From assembly GCA_903896775.1 (NCBI GenBank), contig CAITZE010000431.1, positions 1 to 5,638 on the forward strand: a DNA stretch of 5,638 bases. The letters are read 5' to 3'. The translations under genes were made by a program, and so were the position numbers. This document shows, piece by piece, positions 1 through 5,638 of this stretch (positions are counted from its first letter, which is position 1; each line of letters opens with the position of its first letter). Under the pieces are notes generated by a model. It saw only the letters and a program-made list of their open reading frames with translations, ran no database searches and was not told where the DNA came from. Origin of the DNA: an uncultured bacterium (GTDB lineage Bacteria; Pseudomonadota; Alphaproteobacteria; Rhodospirillales; Rhodospirillaceae).

Positions 1-496
1 CAGCAAATATCCGACCAAGACCCGCGTTTCACTGACGGGCCCCTTGGTTGTTGCTCGCGATATCGCGCACGCGAAACTCAAAGAGCGCATCGACCGCGGC
101 GAAGGGTTGCCTGAATATTTCAAACGCTATCCGGTGTACTACGCTGGTCCTGCCAAGACACCGACCGGCTATGCCTCCGGCGCTTTTGGGCCCACCACTG
201 CTGGACGCATGGACTCTTATGTCGATGAGTTTCAGGCCCATGGCGGGTCGATGGTCATGCTCGCCAAAGGCAATCGCTCTAAAGCCGTCACTGAAGCCTG
301 CAAAAAACATGGCGGCTTCTACTTGGGCTCCATCGGTGGCGCAGCGGCATTGCTGGCCGAGAACTCCATCAAAAAGGTTGAAGTGCTGGAGTATCCCGAG
401 CTCGGCATGGAAGCTGTGTGGAAGATCGAAGTCGAAGACTTCCCGGCCTTTATTGTTGTCGACGACAAGGGCAACGATTTCTTCCAGCAGCTTTGA
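1..496 (+). CDS. fumA: Class I fumarate hydratase, C-terminal part (5' end outside window)
   Basis: The reading frame is open from base 2 and ends at TGA 494-496, giving the last 164 residues. This is the beta domain (Fumarase C-terminus family) of the single-chain [4Fe-4S] fumarase that interconverts fumarate and L-malate in the TCA cycle in the cytoplasm. Visible hallmarks are TRVSLTGPLVVARD (fragment residues 7-20), GPTTAGRMDSYVD (63-75), AKGNRS (88-93), KHGGFYLGSIGG, and the C-terminal stretch EVEDFPAFIVVDDKGNDFF. From memory of the Leishmania class I structure, its substrate-binding Arg421, Thr467/Thr468, Arg471 and Lys491 align without gaps to Arg19, Thr65/Thr66, Arg69 and Lys89 here, so the substrate side looks intact. 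The cluster-binding cysteines lie in the N-terminal domain, outside the window. A separate beta-subunit gene or a tartrate-dehydratase-type enzyme is possible, but the close match to E. coli FumA/FumB makes a one-chain fumarase more likely. The stop overlaps the start of the next gene. Confidence 0.95.
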   Translation, partial: SKYPTKTRVSLTGPLVVARDIAHAKLKERIDRGEGLPEYFKRYPVYYAGPAKTPTGYASGAFGPTTAGRMDSYVDEFQAHGGSMVMLAKGNRSKAVTEACKKHGGFYLGSIGGAAALLAENSIKKVEVLEYPELGMEAVWKIEVEDFPAFIVVDDKGNDFFQQL

Positions 497-1113
497 GTCC
501 GGCACTTCTCTGGAATGGACCCAAGTCCGCGCCACTGACCATCGCGCTTGCTCACGGCGCCGGTGCGCCCATGGATACGCCGTTCATGACCTTCTTCGCT
601 GAAGGTTTGGTGGCACAAGGATTTAGAGTCGCGCGGTTTGAGTTTCCTTACATGGCGGCGCGGCGCGAGACCGGCAAACGCAAACCGCCGGACCGGCAGC
701 CGGTTCTGCTGGAGACTTGGCGTGATGTGATCGCGGAAATTGGTGCGAAGACTCTGGTGATTGGCGGCAAGTCCATGGGTGGGCGCATGGCCAGCCTAAT
801 CGCCGATGAAGCCAAAGTGCGCGGGCTATTGTGCCTGGGCTATCCATTTTATGGCGCAGGCCGCAAAGACAAACCACGCACGGAACATCTTAAATCTCTT
901 AAGACCCCTACTCTTATATGCCAGGGCACACGCGACCCCATGGGAAACCAGGAAGCCGTCTCCGCCCTCACATTGTCTGAAGCCATTCGCATCCATTGGG
1001 CGGAAGACGGCGATCACGATCTTAAACCGCGCCGTACATCCGGCCGGACTCATGACCAAAATTTGACGGCGGCTCTTGACGCCGCCGCCTCATTCCTTTC
1101 AGCATTGGCCTGA
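493..1113 (+). CDS. Alpha/beta-hydrolase, KANL3/Tex30-like family
   Basis: A 206-residue putative serine hydrolase; its substrate is unknown. The proposed start is TTG 493-495, overlapping the fumarase stop as TTGA. It places ALLWNGP just before the first core strand. The extension back to GTG 418 only adds Arg-rich shadow sequence of the fumarase frame, and ATG 571 would cut off the conserved HGAGAPMD motif (residues 21-28), so both are disfavoured. Other hallmarks are the basic family loop YMAARRETGKRKPPDR (53-68) and the nucleophile elbow GKSMG with Ser94. Asp148 (in GTRDPMG) and His175 (in DGDHDLKP) complete a plausible catalytic triad in the usual order. There is no signal peptide or membrane segment, so it is probably cytoplasmic. 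No clear Shine-Dalgarno precedes TTG, which fits translational coupling to the fumarase. Family members are described only broadly (dienelactone-hydrolase-like, Tex30-like), so any role with fumarate or malate is inferred from position alone. Confidence 0.87.
   Translation: MSPALLWNGPKSAPLTIALAHGAGAPMDTPFMTFFAEGLVAQGFRVARFEFPYMAARRETGKRKPPDRQPVLLETWRDVIAEIGAKTLVIGGKSMGGRMASLIADEAKVRGLLCLGYPFYGAGRKDKPRTEHLKSLKTPTLICQGTRDPMGNQEAVSALTLSEAIRIHWAEDGDHDLKPRRTSGRTHDQNLTAALDAAASFLSALA
1067..1087 (+). other. GC-rich hairpin near the 3' end of the hydrolase gene
   Basis: CGGCGGC (1067-1073) is a perfect complement of GCCGCCG (1081-1087), with a 7-nt loop (1074-1080). It lies inside the codons for the Ala-rich tail of the hydrolase, 40 nt before the fumC start. 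No run of T follows, only a pyrimidine-rich stretch, so it is a poor intrinsic terminator. It could be an mRNA stability or processing element, or simply the chance result of alternating GCG/GCC/GGC codons. Confidence 0.35.
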
Positions 1114-1115
1114 AA

Positions 1116-1121
1116 GCGAGG
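1116..1121 (+). promoter_or_regulatory. Ribosome binding site of fumC
   Basis: GCGAGG, with a GAGG core at 1118-1121, lies 6 nt before ATG 1128 in the only noncoding gap of the window. It is the one recognisable Shine-Dalgarno among the three complete plus-strand genes. This suggests that fumC can be translated independently, whereas its two neighbours rely on overlap with the gene before them. Confidence 0.6.
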
Positions 1122-1127
1122 CCTTCG

Positions 1128-2519
1128 ATGTCTACCCGCAGCGAAACCGACAGCATGGGCGCAATCGCGGTTCCCGCCGACCGCTACTGGGGGGCACAGA
1201 CCCAGCGCAGCCTGGAGAATTTCAAAATCGGCGGTGAGCGTATGCCGATTGCTTTAATCCGTGCCTTCGGCGCCCAAAAGCGCGCCGCGGCGCTCGCCAA
1301 CAAAGCCCTCAACGAACTACCGGTGGATGTGGCGGACGTGATTGCTCAAGCAGCTCAAGAAGTCGCCGACGGGAAACTGGACGACGAATTTCCGCTCGTA
1401 GTTTGGCAGACGGGCTCTGGCACGCAGACCAACATGAACGCCAACGAGGTGATCGCGGGCCGGGCCAACGAAATTCTGACCGGCAAACGCGGCGGCAAAA
1501 CCCCGATACACCCAAACGATCACGTCAATCGCGGGCAATCGTCCAACGATAGCTTTCCCGCCGTCATGCACATCGCGACGGCAACCGAAATATCAAGCCG
1601 TCTCATGCCGGCTTTGGAACGATTGCATGCCAGCCTTGATAACAAAGCCGAGGCTTTTGCAAGCATCGTCAAAATCGGTCGCACGCATTTGCAGGATGCA
1701 ACGCCGCTCACGCTCGGCCAAGAATTCTCCGGTTATGCGGCGCAAGCTGGTTATAGCCTCGACCGTTTAAAGGCCACCCTGCCCCGCTTGCTGCGCCTTG
1801 CCCAAGGCGGAACGGCGGTGGGGACGGGATTGAATGCAAAAAAGGGTTTTGCGGATAAGTTCTGCGCCGAGTTGCGCAAATCCACGGATCTCGCTTTTTG
1901 GCCGTCAGTGAACTTCTTTGAGTCACTCGCCACCCACGACACGATGGTCGAAGTTTCCGGTGCGTTGAATACCATCGCTGTATCGCTAATGAAGATCGGG
2001 AACGATATCCGCTTGCTGGCCTCAGGTCCACGCTCGGGTCTTGGAGAATTGATCCTTCCCGCCAATGAACCTGGTTCGTCGATCATGCCGGGCAAGGTTA
2101 ATCCCACCCAAGCCGAAGCTCTGACGATGGTTTGCGCGCAAGTCATGGGCAACCACGTGGCCGTGACCGTCGCAGGTTCCCACGGGCATCTTGAGCTCAA
2201 CGTCTTCAAACCGGTGATCGCTTACAACGTTCTGCAATCAATCCGGTTGCTGACTGACGCGATCACCAGCTTCATTGCCCATTGTGTGAACGGACTGAAG
2301 CCGGACAAAGCCGCCATCGCGCGGCATGTAGAGAACTCATTGATGCTTGTGACGGCGTTGGCGCCCCACATCGGCTATGACAAATCGGCCGAGATCGCCA
2401 AAGCTGCTCATGCTTCCGGTTCGACTTTGAAAGATGCTGCAGTGAAGTCAGGTTATGTCACTGCCGCCGACTTCGACGCTTGGGTAAAACCGGGCGATAT
2501 GACTGGGCCGCATGACTGA
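1128..2519 (+). CDS. fumC: Class II fumarate hydratase
   Basis: Complete 463-residue class II fumarase; E. coli FumC has 467. It interconverts fumarate and L-malate without a metal cluster, normally as a cytoplasmic homotetramer of the aspartase/fumarase superfamily. The start gives the typical N-terminus TRSETDSMGAIAVPADRYWG. Conserved blocks are TGSGTQTNMN (Ser97, Thr99, Asn102), the B-site HPND (His128, Asn130, Asp131), GQSSND (Ser138-Asn140), RTHLQDATP with His187, and the signature GSSIMPGKVNP (316-326) with catalytic Ser317, Lys323 and Asn325. All sit one residue below the E. coli positions (His188, Ser318, Lys324, Asn326), so the active site is intact. The C-terminus (about 405-460, ending DFDAWVKPGDMTGP) is the usual fumarase C-terminal domain. 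The GSGTQTN and catalytic context point to fumarase rather than aspartase. It lies 14 nt after the hydrolase gene and overlaps the RHH gene by 8 nt. Confidence 0.98.
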   Translation: MSTRSETDSMGAIAVPADRYWGAQTQRSLENFKIGGERMPIALIRAFGAQKRAAALANKALNELPVDVADVIAQAAQEVADGKLDDEFPLVVWQTGSGTQTNMNANEVIAGRANEILTGKRGGKTPIHPNDHVNRGQSSNDSFPAVMHIATATEISSRLMPALERLHASLDNKAEAFASIVKIGRTHLQDATPLTLGQEFSGYAAQAGYSLDRLKATLPRLLRLAQGGTAVGTGLNAKKGFADKFCAELRKSTDLAFWPSVNFFESLATHDTMVEVSGALNTIAVSLMKIGNDIRLLASGPRSGLGELILPANEPGSSIMPGKVNPTQAEALTMVCAQVMGNHVAVTVAGSHGHLELNVFKPVIAYNVLQSIRLLTDAITSFIAHCVNGLKPDKAAIARHVENSLMLVTALAPHIGYDKSAEIAKAAHASGSTLKDAAVKSGYVTAADFDAWVKPGDMTGPHD

Positions 2520-2739
2520 AGCACCCGCGAGCGGCATCAAGAAGCGATCAGTCGACATTGCCGGGCATCGCACAAGTGTGTCTATCGAAGCCCCGTTCTG
2601 GAATGCGCTGCGAGATATTGCCACTCAAAAGAAAACCTCCATCAACGACCTGATTGCTGTCATTGACGGCAAGCGAGACGGCAATCTGTCTAGCGCCATT
2701 CGGATCTTCGTGCTGCGCGAGCTGCAAAAGCGCGGTTAA
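2512..2739 (+). CDS. Ribbon-helix-helix domain protein (RHH_4 type)
   Basis: A 75-residue protein starting at ATG 2512, within the last codons of fumC (8-nt overlap) and with no evident Shine-Dalgarno of its own, so it is probably translated by coupling. The layout fits a ribbon-helix-helix fold: a beta strand at about HRTSVSIE (19-26), helix A at APFWNALRDIATQK (27-40), a turn, helix B at SINDLIAVIDGKRD (43-56), and helix C at NLSSAIRIFVLRELQKR (58-74). The AGHRTSVS and GNLSSAIR segments are typical of the short RHH_4 proteins often found behind fumC in Alphaproteobacteria. RHH proteins usually bind DNA as dimers through the strand, so a repressor role is plausible, but neither target nor function is known for this group. 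No toxin partner is adjacent. The DUF4169 gene I remember between fumC and the RHH gene in many relatives is absent here. Its TAA overlaps the opposing stop of the AsmA-family gene. Confidence 0.9.
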   Translation: MTEAPASGIKKRSVDIAGHRTSVSIEAPFWNALRDIATQKKTSINDLIAVIDGKRDGNLSSAIRIFVLRELQKRG

Positions 2740-5638
2740 GATCCCGGCAGAATTGTGATGTTAGGCAAATCTAGCGCGCCCTTAACGGTGATCGGCACTG
2801 TCGTTGGTCGCGGCGCGTCGGTTGCGGCACGCGCTTCGAGACGAAGTTTTCCCGAAAGATCCACCAACCACCGCGCCAGATCGATGGTACCGCTAAACGC
2901 CCCGCCATAAGATCTTGATGCCACAGTCGCGTCTTCAATTCTGATTTTCCCATCCGTGGCCGAGATGCGCGATTCCAAAGCAATCGCGCCGCCTTTCTGC
3001 GAACTCGCCGTATTTTCAAGCCGGCTTGCCGCGGTGACCGCGCCCAACAATCCAGAAATGATGCCGCTACCGGTTTCGGTCGCCGTGATTTTCAAACTGC
3101 CGGAGCCGGATAAACCTGCGACCAGTGCAGCTGGACTTTGCCCTTGCGCACGAAAACTTCCGGCAAAGTCGATTTTCCCCGATGACTTAAGACCGCCGAG
3201 ACCGGTTTCACCGCCATTAACCGCCCCGGCAACAGCCGTGAGATCGCCACCCAAGAAAGCGATCTCGCCTTGAACCAGCGGGACCGGTGTTGCCACAGCA
3301 CGCAGGTAAATCTGGCCCGGCGTGCCGAAGACAACACCGCTCCAACCGTTAATCTCAGCCGCGTTGTCTGCAACAACAAGGTTCGCGCCGAAATCCTGCA
3401 CCTGTATGCCGCGAATATTGAGCGACGAACCTGTGAGTTGAATATTTCCGTGCCAGTCTTTCAGCAGCCACCAATCGAAATGCTCATCGGACCATGGTGG
3501 CGGCTTCACGGCCGGAGCGCGCGGCGTAGCACGCGCGGAAGATACTGGCGTAAGGGCAACAAAGGAAGGTGGCGCTTTCGGCCACAACTTGTCGGCTGCG
3601 ATATTTATATTCGTGAGTATGCCGGTGATTTGAGGCTGTTTTTGCGCGCGTTGAATACGCAGCTCGCCCGACAAAGTATTCTCGCCGACATGCACCGCGA
3701 GGGCTTGGATTTTCGTATCGGCCTTTTCGTGGGTCACATGCGCAGTGAGCTTAACGGGACCAGGGTCAGGGGAATTGAGCGGCCAAGCCACGCCAGCGGC
3801 TTTCATGAGCGCAGCATAACTCGCGTCATTCGCATCCACATTCAGGCTAAGGTGCGGCTGTTGATCTAAGGTCAGCGCTTCCCCGTAGGCATGAATTGTG
3901 AGACTCGCCGCCTTCAATGTCGCAGCTACATTTGCTTGAGCTAAGCTGCCTTTGATCACGCCCGTGAGCGAAACCGGAGTGAGCGACCGCAAAGGCCGAG
4001 GCATATCAAATCCAAAAGACCGGCCAACGCGCGCGGTATCTGGCGCAGAGAAGTCGAACTGCAGATCGTCAAAGCGCGGCGTGACGCCAAAACCGCCGAT
4101 GCCGCCGCTGAACCACGCCGTGACTCCACCGACATTGTCGAAAGACGCCGAGCGTATATTCATCGTGGCGTCTTTGAGCGCAAGATCGAGCCCGACTTTG
4201 CCGTTGGCCACGCCGCCAGCCGTCACCGACGCAATCTGCACACGCACATCCGCATCAAATTCTACCAAGTCGCGCAATGCGGCGAAAGCTGGCGTGACGC
4301 CGTAACCCGAGGTGGATGCATTGGCTGTCTGTGATGTCGCCGCACTTGGTTTGAGAAGCGGGAGATAGGCATCGACGTTCAGAGAATTTATGTCGAGATC
4401 CAGACCCAAGGTTGGGCGCGGCGCATGTGTCCAGGACATTTGCCCGGTGACGGTACTGGTGTCGATGGTCGCGGTCATATCGGCCAAGGTAAATTGCGTT
4501 GGCGTTCCTTGAAGTGCTGCGCGAAACGACGCATTGCTGAGACGGCCCGGCGAAGCTTTTGTGGCATCGAGATTGATGCCAAGCCAGGCCAACATGCCCC
4601 GCAGATCGCCCGTCTCAGCTTCCATCGCGCCGTCGAACATGGCGCTGTCGTCAAAGCGCACAATTCCAAATGCTTTGGCGCGTGTCGCAGCAGGCAAGAC
4701 TATGGACGCTTCCGATACCGTCAATTCGCCGTGATCGAGGGATGCGGAAATTACGCCGTCCCGTAATGTCTCACCGCGATAGGACAAAACCGGCATGCGC
4801 ACATCGAAGGTCGCTGCGAGGTTCTTGAAGGGCGCAAACAAGGCATTTGCGGCCACAGCATCTTGCGCGTGCGCGGGCTTTATCAGACTAAACGGACCGA
4901 ACGGTTGTGAGACCGCTTCGGCGAAGCGCCAGGCTTGAACGTCGACCGTGCCGGTTTCGATTTTCACATCCAATTGAGGCGGCGTGGCAGCGCGCCAGTT
5001 CACCACGCCTTTCGCCTGCGTACCTCCGATATCGAGCGTCAACGGATCAGCCGCAAAGCTTTCGGGATTGCCGCGAATTTTCGCGGTGACAGAAAAGGGT
5101 TTCTGCAGCGCTTGCGGAATCGGTGTACCGGCATCGACTGCGCCTAATGTCGCCAACACAGCACCGGAGCTGGTGCCTGCGAGATTTAAATCACCGCGCA
5201 TGTCCCAACTGCCTGCAACTTGCGTCAAGGCGCCGGAAAACCGCGCGGTGGCATCTGCCTCAGGCAGTTTAAAATTAGCTGAAAGTGTTCTAATTCCACC
5301 CGTTCCGGACTCGCCAATCGCAGCGTCGATCGCGACAGGTACTTTCGCGACTGTCGCATCGCCGCGAAGAGAGACGGGACCACCCGCTCCTGCGATGACC
5401 TTTAAGTCGATACCCTGCACATTAAAGGTGGTGCCGTTGGCAATGTCCTGAAAGGTCAACGTGCTGCCGTCGATCAACAGGCGCTCGATATTCAGACTGA
5501 AGGACTCTGCCGCTGAGGGCGCGGCGGCGGCTTGGCTCGTTTCCGCTGCAGGTGCGAAGTTGAAGAAGTCGATCACGCCTTCTCTGCTGCGCGTGATCGT
5601 GGCCTCGCCTCCGCTTATGACCAATTCGCGGAATTCGA
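2736..5638 (-). CDS. AsmA-family envelope protein (N-terminus outside window)
   Basis: The frame is open from the right edge to TAA at 2738-2736, giving at least 966 residues. TTG at 5624-5622 is only an internal Leu codon: the frame continues upstream (EFREL...), and the N-terminal membrane anchor typical of AsmA proteins is missing. Visible are repeated beta-rich units of the AsmA type: VISGGEATITRSREGVIDFF near the start, RLLIDGSTLTFQDIANGTTF, the WLG segment near 350, a DAYLPL motif near 424, and FDADVRVQI near 459. A Pro/Arg/Ala-rich linker (about 698-713) precedes PWSDEHFDWW (714-723). The C-terminal AsmA_2-like domain runs from about 810 (LKSSGKIDFAGSFRAQG, then LSGSGSL and DATVASRSYGGAFSGTIDL) to a soluble end. 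Family members are inner-membrane anchored, lie mostly in the periplasm, and are linked to outer-membrane biogenesis and bridge-like lipid transfer. The exact paralogue (AsmA, YhdP- or TamB-like) cannot be fixed, but the pattern is nearest to AsmA. Codon use is even and there is no frameshift. Confidence 0.92.
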   Translation of the reverse strand, partial: EFRELVISGGEATITRSREGVIDFFNFAPAAETSQAAAAPSAAESFSLNIERLLIDGSTLTFQDIANGTTFNVQGIDLKVIAGAGGPVSLRGDATVAKVPVAIDAAIGESGTGGIRTLSANFKLPEADATARFSGALTQVAGSWDMRGDLNLAGTSSGAVLATLGAVDAGTPIPQALQKPFSVTAKIRGNPESFAADPLTLDIGGTQAKGVVNWRAATPPQLDVKIETGTVDVQAWRFAEAVSQPFGPFSLIKPAHAQDAVAANALFAPFKNLAATFDVRMPVLSYRGETLRDGVISASLDHGELTVSEASIVLPAATRAKAFGIVRFDDSAMFDGAMEAETGDLRGMLAWLGINLDATKASPGRLSNASFRAALQGTPTQFTLADMTATIDTSTVTGQMSWTHAPRPTLGLDLDINSLNVDAYLPLLKPSAATSQTANASTSGYGVTPAFAALRDLVEFDADVRVQIASVTAGGVANGKVGLDLALKDATMNIRSASFDNVGGVTAWFSGGIGGFGVTPRFDDLQFDFSAPDTARVGRSFGFDMPRPLRSLTPVSLTGVIKGSLAQANVAATLKAASLTIHAYGEALTLDQQPHLSLNVDANDASYAALMKAAGVAWPLNSPDPGPVKLTAHVTHEKADTKIQALAVHVGENTLSGELRIQRAQKQPQITGILTNINIAADKLWPKAPPSFVALTPVSSARATPRAPAVKPPPWSDEHFDWWLLKDWHGNIQLTGSSLNIRGIQVQDFGANLVVADNAAEINGWSGVVFGTPGQIYLRAVATPVPLVQGEIAFLGGDLTAVAGAVNGGETGLGGLKSSGKIDFAGSFRAQGQSPAALVAGLSGSGSLKITATETGSGIISGLLGAVTAASRLENTASSQKGGAIALESRISATDGKIRIEDATVASRSYGGAFSGTIDLARWLVDLSGKLRLEARAATDAPRPTTVPITVKGALDLPNITILPGS

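Noticed and set aside
418..492. Possible longer N-terminus for the hydrolase from GTG 418
   Set aside because: The added 25 residues are an Arg-rich out-of-frame reading of the fumarase C-terminal codons and match nothing expected in this hydrolase family.
2512..2739. Toxin-antitoxin module based on the RHH protein
   Set aside because: No small toxin gene adjoins it on either side. The neighbours are fumC and a convergent AsmA-family gene, and the RHH_4 type next to fumC is a conserved chromosomal context.
2733..2788. GTTAAG (2735-2740) and CTTAAC (2781-2786) as a bidirectional terminator
   Set aside because: Only six pairs with a 40-nt loop, no GC-rich stem and no T-run; too weak to be called.
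3270..3869. A 199-codon open frame on the plus strand inside the AsmA-family gene
   Set aside because: Its translation is rich in Arg, Cys and His with no recognisable motif, it has no credible ribosome binding site, and it lies fully opposite a well-supported coding frame. It is a shadow of the opposite strand.
3952..4305. A 117-codon plus-strand open frame opposite the AsmA-family gene
   Set aside because: Low-complexity Pro/Arg/Ser/Thr composition with no motif; it is expected from the third-position GC bias of the real gene.
5631..5636. EcoRI site GAATTC at the window edge as a cloning or vector boundary
   Set aside because: The AsmA-family frame runs through it without a break, and the same hexamer occurs by chance in fumC near 1723.

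Overview
The window looks like an ordinary chromosomal segment of a moderately GC-rich Alphaproteobacterium. This is inferred from the type of each protein, mainly a ribbon-helix-helix protein of the RHH_4 kind directly behind fumC and a large AsmA-family protein. I cannot assign a genus. The window is almost wholly coding: every base outside a 14-nt gap (1114-1127) lies in a predicted gene.

Plus strand, 1-2739: a tight run of four genes. First comes the 3' end of a class I (iron-sulphur, oxygen-labile type) fumarate hydratase, ending at 496. A small alpha/beta-hydrolase of the KANL3/Tex30-like type follows (493-1113); its likely TTG start overlaps the fumarase stop. After the 14-nt gap comes a complete class II (cofactor-free, oxygen-stable type) fumarase, fumC (1128-2519). 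Last is a 75-residue RHH protein (2512-2739) whose start overlaps the end of fumC. Spacing and overlaps suggest one transcript. The promoter lies upstream of the window.

Minus strand, 5638-2736: one long gene for an AsmA-family envelope protein, entering from the right edge with its N-terminus missing and running convergently into the RHH gene. The two stop codons share the palindrome TTAA (2736-2739), so no intergenic terminator can exist between the transcription units.

Functionally, the plus-strand run supplies two unrelated enzymes for the same TCA-cycle step, fumarate + water to L-malate, one iron-dependent and one not. Between them sits a serine hydrolase of unknown substrate, and at the end a possible small DNA-binding protein. 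The AsmA-family gene is probably unrelated and serves the cell envelope. I found no RNA gene, mobile element, CRISPR array or origin. I see no clearly new system; the most notable points are the fumarase/hydrolase/fumarase arrangement and the extreme compaction of the gene junctions.
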